From NCBI RefSeq assembly GCF_000711245.1, contig NZ_JOMH01000001.1:2040830-2104829 (forward strand): a stretch of 64,000 nucleotides of DNA, written 5' to 3'. The notes under the pieces were generated by a model. It ran no database searches and was not told the DNA's origin. It saw nothing but the letters and a program-made list of their open reading frames with translations. This DNA is from Polycyclovorans algicola TG408. GTDB lineage: Bacteria > Pseudomonadota > Gammaproteobacteria > Nevskiales > Nevskiaceae. Below, in pieces: positions 19,297 through 28,525 of this stretch. Positions within the stretch are counted from its first letter, which is position 1; each line of letters opens with the position of its first letter. Made by a program: the position numbers and the translations under genes.

Positions 19297-19620
19297 ATGA
19301 TCCATTTCAAGCCCTTTTCCGTGGCGGCGTTACTGGTGCTGGCTGCTGGCGGCAACAGCGCGTTTGCAAACAACTGTGATCAGGTCAAGGCCGATATCGC
19401 CGCCAAGATCGACGCCAACGGCGTGCCGGCGTACTCGTTGACGGTGGTCGACCCCGGCGCCACGCACGACGGCAAGGTCGTGGGCCACTGCGGCGGCAAC
19501 ACGAAGCACATCGTTTATGTGCGCGGGGCCTCTGGTGATGCTAAGCCCGCCGCGTCGCCCGCACCCGCGCCAGCCGCTGAACCGGCGCAGACCGAAGCCG
19601 GCGCGTCCGCGTCCGAGTAG
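19297..19620 (+). CDS. DUF1161 family periplasmic protein
   Basis: Small exported protein of 107 residues. A signal peptide (about residues 1-25, ending SAFAN) is followed by the DUF1161 core CDQVKADIAAKIDANGVPAYSLTVVD ... GKVVGHCGGNTKHIVYVRG, whose two cysteines probably form a disulphide. The tail is rich in Ala/Pro. AAGGAG sits before the ATG. The family is common in Proteobacteria and without assigned role. It converges with the next lipoprotein gene. Confidence 0.85.
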   Translation: MIHFKPFSVAALLVLAAGGNSAFANNCDQVKADIAAKIDANGVPAYSLTVVDPGATHDGKVVGHCGGNTKHIVYVRGASGDAKPAASPAPAPAAEPAQTEAGASASE

Positions 19621-19663
19621 CCGGCCGAGGTCTTTCTCTTTTCCATCGTCAGCGGTGCCAACC

Positions 19664-20308
19664 TCAGGTGCCAGGTGCCCTCACGCCCTGGATGAACGCC
19701 TCCGACTCGGTTCTCAACGCCGGGTAGGGCGCCGGACCCAGGTGCGAGAAGATCACCGAGAAACCGGCCTCACGCTGCACCGGGTGCCTGCAATAGAGGG
19801 CGTCCAGTTCCAGCAGTAGCGGTGCCGCGCCTGCCCGTGACGCCTTGTCTTTGGCAATCGACTGGTAGCGAACGCAGGGATAGGGGCGCTCATCGCTTGA
19901 TCTGAACTGCTCCGACAGCACCTCAAATCGCGTTGGATCAAGGTCTTCGGTGGCCAGCGACTGCACCCGCATCCGCAAGGCTTCGGGCGATTCGGTCAGC
20001 GGCAGCGCAAAGTGCGTCACCTTGGCGACAAAGCGGTCACTGGCCGCCTGCGTGCCTTTGGCAAACAGGATGCCGGAGCTTGATTCTTCAACCAGCGCCC
20101 AGCCATTTGACGCCGGTGCGCTCAGGGTGATGCCGCCACTGACGAACGTCTTTGGCGCAGTCAGGCCCGCATCTGCAGGCTGCGCTGGCGCGGCACACGC
20201 GCCAATCAGACCTGTGAGCAGCCCTGCCAGCAGCAGTCGCAGTCGGGCCGCTGTGCGGGCCCTCAAGGGCCTCACGGGTACCGAACTGCATCGATTGGTC
20301 ACTGCCAT
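19664..20308 (-). CDS. Hypothetical lipoprotein
   Basis: 214 residues, with an Arg-rich n-region, a hydrophobic stretch and lipobox IGAC giving Cys38. The mature part (TFVSGGITLSAPASNGWALVEESSSGILFAKG) looks like a globular periplasmic domain, and holds two further cysteines (YPCVRY, LYCRHP) that may pair. I do not recognise a named family. It lies downstream of acnA on the same strand but behind the acnA terminator, so it probably has its own promoter. The start is uncertain because the n-region is long for a lipoprotein. Confidence 0.7.
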   Translation of the reverse strand: MAVTNRCSSVPVRPLRARTAARLRLLLAGLLTGLIGACAAPAQPADAGLTAPKTFVSGGITLSAPASNGWALVEESSSGILFAKGTQAASDRFVAKVTHFALPLTESPEALRMRVQSLATEDLDPTRFEVLSEQFRSSDERPYPCVRYQSIAKDKASRAGAAPLLLELDALYCRHPVQREAGFSVIFSHLGPAPYPALRTESEAFIQGVRAPGT

Positions 20309-20442
20309 CAGTCTGCCCTGCGGGTGAAAGGGGAATATCGAGGTGTGGCGTGCCTGCGGCGGGTTTCAGAATCGTGCATTGACGCGACCGGGGCGACATC
20401 ATCGCCCACCGACTGATCACGCGTGCGAAGCCAAGAGGGCAA

Positions 20443-20476
20443 AACAAAGAAGGCGCCGAAAGGCGCCTTCTTTGTT
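20443..20476 (-). terminator. Terminator of acnA
   Basis: A perfect 15-bp stem (20443-20457 with 20462-20476) closed by a GAAA tetraloop. The core is GGCGCC, with A/T tracts on both sides. It starts 14 bases past the acnA stop. Confidence 0.9.
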
Positions 20477-20489
20477 ACTGCAACAGCGT

Positions 20490-23150
20490 TTAGCTGGCCA
20501 TCTGCCGAAGCATGTAGTTCAGCACGCCGCCATGCTTGTAGTAATCCCACTCCTTCGGCGTGTTGATGCGCACCTTGGCCTTGAAGGTGACGGTTTTGCC
20601 GTCTTCTTTCTTGGCGTTGATGGTGACTTCGCCGGCGCCATTGGTCAGCCCTTCGATGTCGAAGGTCTCGGTGCCGTCGAGGCCCAGTAGCTGGGCGTTT
20701 TGGCCGTCCTGGAAGTTGAGCGGCAGCACGCCCATGCCCACGAGGTTGGCGCGGTGGATGCGCTCGAAGCTCTCGCTGATGACCGCTTTCACGCCCAACA
20801 GGATGGTGCCTTTGGCCGCCCAGTCGCGTGACGAGCCGGTCCCGTATTCCTTGCCGGCGAGCACGACGGTGGGGATGCCTTTGGCCTGATACTTCATGGC
20901 CACGTCGTAGATGGGTTCGACCGGACCGGCCGCACCGTTGACGTACTTGGACACGCCGCCTTCAACGCCAGGGGTCATCTGATTCTTGATGCGGGTGTTG
21001 GCAAAGGTGCCGCGCATCATGATTTCGTGGTTGCCGCGGCGTGAGCCGAAGCTGTTGAAGTCGGCTTTCTGCACGCCGCGCGCTTCAAGGTAAGCACCGG
21101 CAGGGCCGTCTTTCTTGATGTCACCGGCCGGCGAGATGTGGTCGGTGGTGATCGAGTCGCCCAGCAGCGCCAGGCAGCGCGCGCCCTTGATGGTCGGGAT
21201 GCCCGGCGGGGTCATCGTCATGCCTTCAAAGTACGGCGGGTTCTGGATGTAGGTGCTCTTGTCGTCCCACGGGTAGGTGGCCGAGCGGGTGACCTTGATC
21301 GACTGCCAACGGGCGTCGCCCTTGAGCACGTTGGCGTAGCTGGCCTTGAACAGGTCAGACGTGACGCTCTTGGTGACTTCGGCCTGGATTTCGGCATTGG
21401 TCGGCCAGACGTCCTTGAGGAACACGTCTTTGCCGTCTTTGCTCTTGCCGATGGGCTCGGTGGTCAGGTCGAGATCGGTGGAACCGGCCAGCGCGTAAGC
21501 CACGACCAGCGGCGGGCTGGCGAGATAGTTCATACGCACGTCTTGATGCACGCGGCCTTCGAAGTTGCGATTGCCCGACAGCACCGCGCTGACGCTCAGC
21601 GTGTTGTCCTGAATGGCCTTGCCGATGGACTCGCCCAGCGGGCCCGAGTTGCCGATGCAGGTGGTGCAGCCGTAGGCGGCGACGTGGAAACCGAGGTATT
21701 CCAAGTCGTCGATCAGGTTGGCTTTTTTCAGGTATTCAGTGACCGCCAGTGAGCCGGGGGCCAGTGAGGTTTTCACCCAGGGCTTCGTCTTCAGGCCCAG
21801 TGCGCGCGCCTTGCGGGCCAGCAGACCGGCGCCGATGAGCACGCTGGGGTTGGAGGTGTTGGTGCAGCTGGTGATGGCGGCAATGACCACGGCGCCATCT
21901 TTGAGCTGGAAGGTTTCACCTTTGTAGGTGACCTCGGCAGCGCCCTTGGACGGGCGCAATTTCTGCTCGTCCTGGAAGGCCTTGCGGTAGTTCGCTTTGA
22001 CGTCGGTGAGCAGCACGCGGTCTTGCGGGCGCTTGGGGCCGGCGAGGCTGGGCAGGATGCTGGTGAGGTCGAGGTGCAGCACGTCGCTGTACTCGGCTTC
22101 GGCGGCATCGGGCGTCCACCACATGCCTTGAGCCTTGGCGTAGGCCTTGACCTTGGCGATGTCGGCATCGTCGCGGCCGGTCAGGCGCAGATAATTCAGG
22201 GTCTCGTCGTCGATCGGAAAGATGCCGCAAGTGGCGCCGTATTCCGGGGCCATGTTGGCGATGGTGTTGCGGTCGCTGGCGGACAGATTGCCGACGCCCG
22301 GGCCGAAGAACTCGACGAACTTCTCCACCACGCCGCGCTTGCGCAGCATTTCGGTGACGGTGAGCACCAGGTCGGTGGCGGTGGCACCTTCGGCAAGTTT
22401 GCCGACCACGCGCACACCAATGACTTCGGGCATCAACATCGAAGACGGCTGGCCGAGCATGGCGGCCTCGGCCTCAATGCCGCCGACGCCCCAGCCGAGC
22501 ACACCGATGCCGTTGACCATGGTGGTGTGGCTGTCGGTGCCGAAGCAGGAGTCGGGGTAGAGCACGCCGTCATCATTTTCGAACACGACGCGCGCGAGGT
22601 ATTCGATGTTCACCTGGTGCACGATGCCGGTGTCGGGCGGGACCGCCTTGAAATTTTTCAGCGCGTCCTGGCCCCAGCGCAAGAAGGTGTAACGCTCCTC
22701 GTTACGCTGGAATTCGATCTTGGCGTTGAGGTCCAGCGAGTCTTTGCTGCCGTAATGGTCAATCATCACCGAGTGGTCGATGACCAGTTCCACCGGGCAC
22801 AGCGGGTTCACCTTGGCTGCGTCGCCGCCGAGCTTGGTGATGGCGTCACGCATGGCGGCCAGATCGACCACGCAGGGGACACCGGTAAAGTCCTGAAGAA
22901 TCACGCGCGCCGGGGTGAAGTCGATGTCCTTCGTCGGCAGATCGCGCATGTTGGCGCCCGCAAGCGCGGCCACGGTGGCCTTGGTGATGTTCACGCCATC
23001 TTCGTGCCGCAACAGGTTTTCGAGCAGTACCTTGTAGGAATAGGGCAGTCGCGACACCTTGTGTTCCGCTTCGAGCTTGGTCAGGTCGAAGTAGGTATAG
23101 GTCTTGTCGCCGACTTGCAGCGTGGACTTGGCTTGGAAGCTGTCCGTCAT
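20490..23150 (-). CDS. acnA: Aconitate hydratase A
   Basis: TCA-cycle enzyme of 886 residues that interconverts citrate and isocitrate through a [4Fe-4S] cluster. Cluster ligands are in ITSCTNTSNPSV and YGCTTCIGNSGPLGES. The active-site SRDW-type sequence is GTGSSRDWAAKGTILLGVKAVISESFERIHRANLVGMGVLP, and GDSITTDHISPAG opens the swivel domain. The ATG at 23150 has AGGAG about 10 bases upstream; the frame extends 23 codons further without similarity. The family also acts as an apo-enzyme mRNA binder under iron or oxidative stress. It stands alone, with its own terminator. Confidence 0.97.
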   Translation of the reverse strand: MTDSFQAKSTLQVGDKTYTYFDLTKLEAEHKVSRLPYSYKVLLENLLRHEDGVNITKATVAALAGANMRDLPTKDIDFTPARVILQDFTGVPCVVDLAAMRDAITKLGGDAAKVNPLCPVELVIDHSVMIDHYGSKDSLDLNAKIEFQRNEERYTFLRWGQDALKNFKAVPPDTGIVHQVNIEYLARVVFENDDGVLYPDSCFGTDSHTTMVNGIGVLGWGVGGIEAEAAMLGQPSSMLMPEVIGVRVVGKLAEGATATDLVLTVTEMLRKRGVVEKFVEFFGPGVGNLSASDRNTIANMAPEYGATCGIFPIDDETLNYLRLTGRDDADIAKVKAYAKAQGMWWTPDAAEAEYSDVLHLDLTSILPSLAGPKRPQDRVLLTDVKANYRKAFQDEQKLRPSKGAAEVTYKGETFQLKDGAVVIAAITSCTNTSNPSVLIGAGLLARKARALGLKTKPWVKTSLAPGSLAVTEYLKKANLIDDLEYLGFHVAAYGCTTCIGNSGPLGESIGKAIQDNTLSVSAVLSGNRNFEGRVHQDVRMNYLASPPLVVAYALAGSTDLDLTTEPIGKSKDGKDVFLKDVWPTNAEIQAEVTKSVTSDLFKASYANVLKGDARWQSIKVTRSATYPWDDKSTYIQNPPYFEGMTMTPPGIPTIKGARCLALLGDSITTDHISPAGDIKKDGPAGAYLEARGVQKADFNSFGSRRGNHEIMMRGTFANTRIKNQMTPGVEGGVSKYVNGAAGPVEPIYDVAMKYQAKGIPTVVLAGKEYGTGSSRDWAAKGTILLGVKAVISESFERIHRANLVGMGVLPLNFQDGQNAQLLGLDGTETFDIEGLTNGAGEVTINAKKEDGKTVTFKAKVRINTPKEWDYYKHGGVLNYMLRQMAS

Positions 23151-23336
23151 GGCGGTTGATACTCCTGGCTTGTGGGGGAATCGGGATGGCTGAGACAGCC
23201 GCCCCGGAAAACGGCGCACAGTATAAACGCCGTCTGAACCTCACTTTTGCGCAGAATCCGCCGCAAAACCGCCGCAGCCCTCATTTTTGACGCAGTGGCG
23301 CCCGGTTGGCGTCGCGAAGGCAGCTTTCAGGCCGCG

Positions 23337-23501
23337 CTATTCCGCAACGTTGCAACGGGCTCGGCAGGCGTTTTGCGCCTCACGGCACGGAAGATCGGGG
23401 TTGTTGTCGTCGATGCAGGCGCGCGCCGACAGGTCGCAGGCCAGTTGGCAACTGCCGATTGCTGACCGGTCGTCGCCGCGCGCCCCGTCAGGGCAACCCA
23501 T
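23337..23501 (-). CDS. Putative six-cysteine mini-protein downstream of mnmA
   Basis: A 54-codon frame whose ATG overlaps the last 14 bases of mnmA. After Cys3 it has six cysteines with mirror-symmetric spacing, C-x3-C-x6-C-x9-C-x6-C-x3-C (residues 18, 22, 29, 39, 46, 50). All cysteines are TGC, and third positions are GC-rich like the neighbours. The twin CxxxC pairs resemble helical-hairpin disulphide or metal-binding folds. No signal peptide is visible, which argues for metal binding in the cytoplasm, or for a start upstream. It could be a chance frame; conservation in relatives would decide. Confidence 0.4.
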   Translation of the reverse strand: MGCPDGARGDDRSAIGSCQLACDLSARACIDDNNPDLPCREAQNACRARCNVAE

Positions 23502-24606
23502 GGCCGGCGAGTTCGCCGCTGCCCAGGCACTCCATGCCGTCATAAAGCACCAGATACTGACCGGGCGCGGCGGCACGTTGCGGTTGCTCAAACTGCACCG
23601 TCAGGCGGCCCTCGGTATCGACCGACTCAACTTGGCAGGCTTGCAAGGTCTGGCGGTGACGGATGCGCGCCAGTAGCGGGCGCTGTAGCGTCGCCGGTCG
23701 GTTGATCCAGTGAAACGGTTCGGTGTGCAGGCATCGGTGCATGATCAGCGGATCTTGCGGGTTCTGCGACGCGATCAGCCGGCGCCGCGCCGCGTCCTTG
23801 CCGACGACATACCACGGTGCCTCGGCGGCGCCGCGCCGGCCGCCGACATGTAAGCCCTTTCGCTGACCCAAGGTGAAATGGTGCAGGCCGGCGTGCTGAC
23901 CGATCACGGTGCCGGCAGTGTCGACGATTTCGCCCGGCGCGTCAGCGAGATACCGCGCCAGAAATTCGCGGAAGGCGCGTTCACCGATAAAGCAGATGCC
24001 GGTGGAGTCCTTCTTGCGGTGCACGTCCAGCCCGATGTCACGCGCCACCGCCCTGACCGCGGGTTTGTCGTACCCCCCCAGCGGGAAGTAGACCTTCCGC
24101 AACTGCTCGGGACGCACTGCTGACAAAAAGTAGGTCTGGTCCTTGTCCTCGGTGACCGAGCGCATCAGGTGCGGGCCGTCGTCGGCGTGTTCGATGCGCG
24201 CGTAGTGGCCGGTCGCAATACCGTCGGCCCCCAGGCGCAGCGCGTACTCGCGAAACGGCTGAAATTTGACCTCGCGGTTGCACAGCACGTCCGGGTTGGG
24301 CGTTTTGCCCGCCCGGTAGTCGTCCAGAAACTGCTGGAACACCCGCGCCCGGTAATCGGCAGCGAAGTCGACGCGCAGCAGTGGAATGTCCAGTTGCTCG
24401 GCGACGCGGCGGGCGTCCTGAAAGTCTTCGGCGGCCGAGCAATAGCCTTCTTCGTCTTCGGTCCAGTTGACCATGAACAGGCCGGTGACCTGGCAGCCCT
24501 GCTGCTTGAGCAGGTGGGCGGTGACCGACGAGTCGACCCCGCCGGACATGCCCACCACGACGTGCTGACCGGGCTGCGGCAGGGTGTTGCCGACGGCCGC
24601 GCTCAC
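23488..24606 (-). CDS. mnmA: tRNA-specific 2-thiouridylase MnmA
   Basis: Thiolates U34 of tRNA-Glu, -Gln and -Lys with sulfur relayed from IscS. The PP-loop GMSGGVDSSV lies at about residues 18-27, the catalytic Cys is in NPDVLCNREVKF, and the second Cys in STGICFIGERAF. The C-terminal barrel has LGQRKGLHVGG. The GTG at 24606 overlaps the nudJ stop as GTGA and gives 372 residues, close to E. coli MnmA (368). A GTG at 24639 would add 11 residues but overlap nudJ by 37 bases. It is the last recognised gene of a long overlapping chain that begins with gspG. Confidence 0.95.
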   Translation of the reverse strand: MSAAVGNTLPQPGQHVVVGMSGGVDSSVTAHLLKQQGCQVTGLFMVNWTEDEEGYCSAAEDFQDARRVAEQLDIPLLRVDFAADYRARVFQQFLDDYRAGKTPNPDVLCNREVKFQPFREYALRLGADGIATGHYARIEHADDGPHLMRSVTEDKDQTYFLSAVRPEQLRKVYFPLGGYDKPAVRAVARDIGLDVHRKKDSTGICFIGERAFREFLARYLADAPGEIVDTAGTVIGQHAGLHHFTLGQRKGLHVGGRRGAAEAPWYVVGKDAARRRLIASQNPQDPLIMHRCLHTEPFHWINRPATLQRPLLARIRHRQTLQACQVESVDTEGRLTVQFEQPQRAAAPGQYLVLYDGMECLGSGELAGHGLP

Positions 24607-25052
24607 AGGTGGGCGAGGGCGCTCAATGGCAGGCGGCACCCGGCGCGGTAGTCGTCGATGCAGCGCTGCACCATCGGGCTGCGGTGGCGCACGGCCTGCT
24701 CGCGCAGTTCGGCGTCGGTCATCCAGCAGGAGCGCAAAATGCCGGTGTCGAGCTTGCGGTCTTTGTCAAAGGTGTCGGGCGTGCCGATGAAGGCGATCCG
24801 CACAAACGGATAGTCCAGCCCCTCGGGGTGATGCACATACACACCCAGCAGTGCGTCGATGCGAACCTGCCACGCGGTTTCTTCCAGGGTTTCGCGAATG
24901 GCGCCCTCGACGAAGGTTTCACCCGGTTCCCAGTGCCCGGCGGGCTGGTTGAGCACCTGCTCCCCGTCGGCGAGTTCTTCGACCATCAGGAACTGCCCAC
25001 CGCGCTCGATGACCGTGGCCAGCACGATATGCGGCGATTCAGTCCAGCTCAT
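24603..25052 (-). CDS. nudJ: NUDIX hydrolase NudJ (phosphatase NudJ family)
   Basis: Small hydrolase of 149 residues acting on nucleoside di/triphosphates and hydroxymethylpyrimidine pyrophosphate in E. coli. The Nudix box GHWEPGETFVEGAIRETLEETAW starts at about residue 39; the usual glycine near its end is alanine here. It is flanked by mnmA downstream (four-base overlap) and gspN upstream (four-base overlap). nudJ-mnmA pairing is common in gammaproteobacteria; the coupling to type II secretion genes is not obviously functional. Confidence 0.93.
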   Translation of the reverse strand: MSWTESPHIVLATVIERGGQFLMVEELADGEQVLNQPAGHWEPGETFVEGAIRETLEETAWQVRIDALLGVYVHHPEGLDYPFVRIAFIGTPDTFDKDRKLDTGILRSCWMTDAELREQAVRHRSPMVQRCIDDYRAGCRLPLSALAHL

Positions 25053-25825
25053 GGCATGCGGCCCTCGCGCTGCAGGCGATACCAGCCTTGGGCATCCGGC
25101 TGGCCCAGGCCACCCAGCAGATTCCGGATGATGGGCGGCGCGTCATCGCGGGGGCGCAGGCGCAGGTCGACGTTTTGGCGGCGGTCGAAAAACTGGCGGG
25201 CCGTGCCCTCGACTTCCAGCGGGCCCTCAAGACTTTTCAGGGTGGCGACCAGCACGGCGTGGCCGTCGTCGCCGGGTTCATCACTCAGCACCGCCTCAAT
25301 GTCGCCCAGGACAATGGGGTTGCGCCCCAGCGCCCAGGTCAGCCCGCTGAGCGTCACCGTGCCGTCGACGGCGGTGGGCCACTGACCGCGCGCGGCGGCG
25401 TGGTCCAGGTCCAGACGCCAGCGGCCGTTGACCGGCAAAAAGTCTTGGCCGATGGCCTGCAGCAGTGTGCGCACGTCGCCGCCGGCGCGCAGGTCATCCA
25501 CGCTGAGCGTGCCCCACGGTGTGGCCTTGACCTGGCCGAGCGCGCTGCCGCCCAGCACCTGGCCCTCAATCACATAACCCCAACCGGCGCCGAACAACGC
25601 GGTGGGGCGCCAGCGCCAGGAAATTTGTTCGGCCAGCCTGCGTTGCTGTTGCATCAGGCCCTGAAGCCGGCCGTTGATCATGGTGCCGCTGAGCCTTTCG
25701 ACCTGTATCGGCAACGGTTGCGGCGCCCATTGCCAAAGCGTTGCGGCGGGGGCCATGGCGACCACGCCAATCAGAAATGCAATGACGCCCAGTAGCGGCG
25801 CCAGCCAGATCAGCCGGCGGCTCAC
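25049..25825 (-). CDS. gspN: Type II secretion system protein N
   Basis: Inner-membrane-anchored accessory subunit of the type II secretion assembly platform, 258 residues. One TM helix (about residues 5-27, LIWLAPLLGVIAFLIGVVAM) is followed by a periplasmic beta-rich domain typical of GspN (PLPIQVERLSGTMINGRLQGL ... FGAGWGYVIEGQVLGG). The GspN family is absent from some systems and dispensable in others. It overlaps gspM and nudJ by four bases each. Confidence 0.85.
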   Translation of the reverse strand: MSRRLIWLAPLLGVIAFLIGVVAMAPAATLWQWAPQPLPIQVERLSGTMINGRLQGLMQQQRRLAEQISWRWRPTALFGAGWGYVIEGQVLGGSALGQVKATPWGTLSVDDLRAGGDVRTLLQAIGQDFLPVNGRWRLDLDHAAARGQWPTAVDGTVTLSGLTWALGRNPIVLGDIEAVLSDEPGDDGHAVLVATLKSLEGPLEVEGTARQFFDRRQNVDLRLRPRDDAPPIIRNLLGGLGQPDAQGWYRLQREGRMP

Positions 25826-26313
25826 GATGCGCGCACCAGGGTCAGTCGAGCGTTGACGCGGCCCGGCTGTTCGCTGCGTTCAAGGTCGATGGTCTGGGCG
25901 CGTACGCCCTGCTTTCGCTCAAGGTCATCGACCCATCGCAGCAGGTTCTCAAAGGCGATTTCGTCGATCCAGACCCGTACTTCACGGTCCTGCTCGGGTT
26001 GGATGCGGCTCGGCGGCGTGTCGGTGAGGCCGGCGCGTGCGGCGCGGTCGACGGTCGCCAGCAGTGCGCCGCTGGCCACGCTGGGCCGCGCCTGCTGGGT
26101 GCCGTCGCCCACTTCGGCACCGATTTCTTCAAGACGAACCGCCACAGCGCGTGCCGCGTCCAGCGCCGCCGCCTGTTGTTGACGGTGCTGCACCAGCGGT
26201 TCCCAGACCAGCAGAAAGAGCAGGGTCAGGGTCAGTGCGCCGCCGGCAACCAGCACCATGATCCGCTCGCGCGGCGCCAGTCGTGCCCAGTGACCAATGA
26301 GTTGATCGCGCAT
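25822..26313 (-). CDS. gspM: Type II secretion system protein M
   Basis: Bitopic inner-membrane platform protein of 163 residues. A short cytoplasmic segment is followed by a TM helix (about 20-38, IMVLVAGGALTLTLLFLLVW), a coiled stretch and a ferredoxin-like periplasmic domain (VRVWIDEIAFENLLRWVDDLERKQGVRAQTIDLE). It pairs with GspL and steadies GspE. Its ATG shares one base with the gspL stop (TGATG). Confidence 0.88.
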   Translation of the reverse strand: MRDQLIGHWARLAPRERIMVLVAGGALTLTLLFLLVWEPLVQHRQQQAAALDAARAVAVRLEEIGAEVGDGTQQARPSVASGALLATVDRAARAGLTDTPPSRIQPEQDREVRVWIDEIAFENLLRWVDDLERKQGVRAQTIDLERSEQPGRVNARLTLVRAS

Positions 26314-27554
26314 CAGGAGGCGCTCCGGCGTTGCAGGCGCAGCCGAATCTGCGCGCCGTCGGCCCCGGCATTGGCCGACTGCACGTCAAGCTCAACGGCC
26401 GTGTCGTCGGCGAAGCGGGCACGCAGGGCCTCAAGCGGCTGCAGGCTGCTGCCAGTGAGGCTCGCCACCAGCGCGCCCTCACGGAACTGCAGACTTTGTA
26501 GTTGCAGGCCTTCGACCGATTCCAGCGCCGTCGACAACGGTGCCAGCAAGCCCAGGAATGCCTGGCCGCCGTTGCCGCTGCGCAGCTCGGCGAGCTGTTG
26601 TTCGGCCTGGGCGCTGAGGTCGACGATGCGCGTCTGACCGGGGAACAGTTGCTGGAAGCGGGCGATGTTGGCGCCTTCCTGCTCAGCCACTTGGGCGGCG
26701 AGACGCTGCCCGGCGACGATGTGCTCGACCCCGATCAGCACCATCAGACTCGCGGCCAGCGCCAGCGGCCAGCGCCACGGTTTGAAGACGGCGGCGAAAT
26801 CACCGCTGGGGGCGTAAGCGCCCTGCAGGAGGTTCAGCGCGCTCAGCCGCAGCAGTTGCGGGTGCAATTGCGGCAGCAGCACCGCCAATCCAGAGCCAAA
26901 GCCAGGCCGCAGGCTGGGCGCGTGCGGCAATGCCGTCAGATCGGGGGCGGTCTGGCCGACCAGAAACAGCGTCAACCCCTTCGGATTTTCGGCAGTGCCA
27001 AGCGCCATGGCCAGCGCGGTGGGCAGATCGTCGACGTCGCACTGAAAGCTGGCCCACGGCCGGTGGCGGACGGTGACCAGGTCGTTTTCCAGCCACGCGT
27101 AAAGCTGGGTGTCGTCGGGCTCGGGCAGCCCCAGCACGTCGGGAATGATCAGGTCGGGGTGCAGATTTACCGAGCGTAACAACGCCAGCCCGGCTTCAAA
27201 GCGCTGGCGGCGCAGGCTCAGCAGCGGGAAGCCTTCGGGCTGGCGCGGTGCGGCAATCAGATGCAGGTCGTCAGGCTCGTCGGCGACGGCATCTTCAAGG
27301 CTGAAACGCGCTGCCTGGACCGCCCGGCTGGTTTGTTTGACCGGCAGGTCGATCTGGTCAAGGCGGACGTCGCCCGCGGGCCACAGCACCACCAGGCGCT
27401 TGCCGAAGGCCAGCGCGGCAAGCGCGTTCAGCGGGGCCTGTTCCACCGGCCATGACTGCAGGGCCTCCGCCGGCGCCACGCAGTATTCGCAGGGCGTCGT
27501 GTCGGGTGCGTCATCGCCGGCCGGTGGTAATCGGAGGTAGAGGGTTTCGCGCAA
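26313..27554 (-). CDS. gspL: Type II secretion system protein L
   Basis: Inner-membrane protein of 413 residues linking the GspE ATPase to the platform. The first 250 residues are the cytoplasmic actin-like domain that binds GspE. A TM helix follows at about 265-280 (WPLALAASLMVLIGVEHIV), then a periplasmic ferredoxin-like domain (ESVEGLQLQSLQFREGALVASL). The start appears to be TTG at 27554; no ATG fits better. It lies 35 bases after gspK, the only real gap in this part of the operon. Confidence 0.9.
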   Translation of the reverse strand: MRETLYLRLPPAGDDAPDTTPCEYCVAPAEALQSWPVEQAPLNALAALAFGKRLVVLWPAGDVRLDQIDLPVKQTSRAVQAARFSLEDAVADEPDDLHLIAAPRQPEGFPLLSLRRQRFEAGLALLRSVNLHPDLIIPDVLGLPEPDDTQLYAWLENDLVTVRHRPWASFQCDVDDLPTALAMALGTAENPKGLTLFLVGQTAPDLTALPHAPSLRPGFGSGLAVLLPQLHPQLLRLSALNLLQGAYAPSGDFAAVFKPWRWPLALAASLMVLIGVEHIVAGQRLAAQVAEQEGANIARFQQLFPGQTRIVDLSAQAEQQLAELRSGNGGQAFLGLLAPLSTALESVEGLQLQSLQFREGALVASLTGSSLQPLEALRARFADDTAVELDVQSANAGADGAQIRLRLQRRSAS

Positions 27555-27589
27555 GGTCAGGGTCGGCTGTTCTGGGCGTTATCGCCGCT

Positions 27590-28525
27590 TCAATCGGGGT
27601 GGGCCCCGCGCGCCAGCACCGTGGGCGGCGCGCCTGTGGGTCGATAAATCAGATGATACAAGCCCACCCGGCTACTGCCTATGAGCGCTTCGCTTTCCAA
27701 CCCGAAGAACTGGCTGTTGACGTCAATGGGCGGCGCGTCGACGTTGAGGCCGGCTTCGATGGCCGAGACGTCCTGCAGCGGCAGCTCGCCCCGCGATTCG
27801 AGAAAGTCGGTCAGCTCAGGGCCGGGCGTTTCCACCAGGCTGAGCAGCACCGGTTCGGTGGCCGTGTTGACGTTGATGTGGCTGCCCACCACCGGCAGTG
27901 CGGTGACGTGCGGCCGCAGCAGCTCGTAGATTTCGCGGGTCATGCCCTTGACCGCCATCAGCTCGCCAACGTCGACCATGGGGCGGTCGGCCGTGCGGTA
28001 TGGCGGTGAAAAGCCCAGGTATTCGGTTTCTTCGGCGCCGTCGAAGCCGGTGGGTTCCTGGTCCTTGTCGACCCAGTCGCGAATCACCGAGGTGACGGCG
28101 ACCGCCTCAAAGTCGGTGCCGGCGCCGAGCAACACGAACAGTCGCTGGAAGTGGCCCGCGTATCGCGCCTGGGCTTCGGCGTCGACGCTGGCCAGATTGT
28201 TGAGGTTGAAGCGGCCCTGCAGGTCTTCGAGGCGACCGCGCAGTACGCCTTCGTCAACCGGCAGGTAGTCGACCGGCTGCGCCCAGGGTTCGTCAAGGCT
28301 GTCGTACTCGGCGGTTTCGGCGTCGCGCTGCAGGATGGTCATCACCCACTGCTCGACCCCCTCGATGTACCACCAGCCCATTTCGCTTTCCTGCAGGGTC
28401 TGCGCACGATGCAGGGCGATCTGATGGCTGACCGCCATCGCGGTGGCGGCGATGGTGGCGATCGTCACCACCAGAATGGCGGTGATCAACGCCACGCCGC
28501 GCTGTTGTCCACGGGCGGCGCGCAT
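27590..28525 (-). CDS. gspK: Type II secretion minor pseudopilin K
   Basis: Large pseudopilin of 311 residues that caps the pseudopilus tip. The prepilin leader ends RG, followed by VALITAILVVTIATIAATAMAV; position +5 of the mature protein is Thr, not Glu, as is usual for GspK. The globular part has the GspK signature GRFNLNNL and a helix-hairpin-helix-like segment (ELMAVKGMTREIYELLRPHVTALP ... INVNTATEPVLLSLV). It overlaps gspJ by one base. Confidence 0.93.
   Translation of the reverse strand: MRAARGQQRGVALITAILVVTIATIAATAMAVSHQIALHRAQTLQESEMGWWYIEGVEQWVMTILQRDAETAEYDSLDEPWAQPVDYLPVDEGVLRGRLEDLQGRFNLNNLASVDAEAQARYAGHFQRLFVLLGAGTDFEAVAVTSVIRDWVDKDQEPTGFDGAEETEYLGFSPPYRTADRPMVDVGELMAVKGMTREIYELLRPHVTALPVVGSHINVNTATEPVLLSLVETPGPELTDFLESRGELPLQDVSAIEAGLNVDAPPIDVNSQFFGLESEALIGSSRVGLYHLIYRPTGAPPTVLARGAHPD

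Noticed and set aside
22023-23159. Long plus-strand frame (378 codons) opposite acnA
   Set aside because: Mirror of aconitase codon bias; Gly/His/Asp-rich, without domain or ribosome site.
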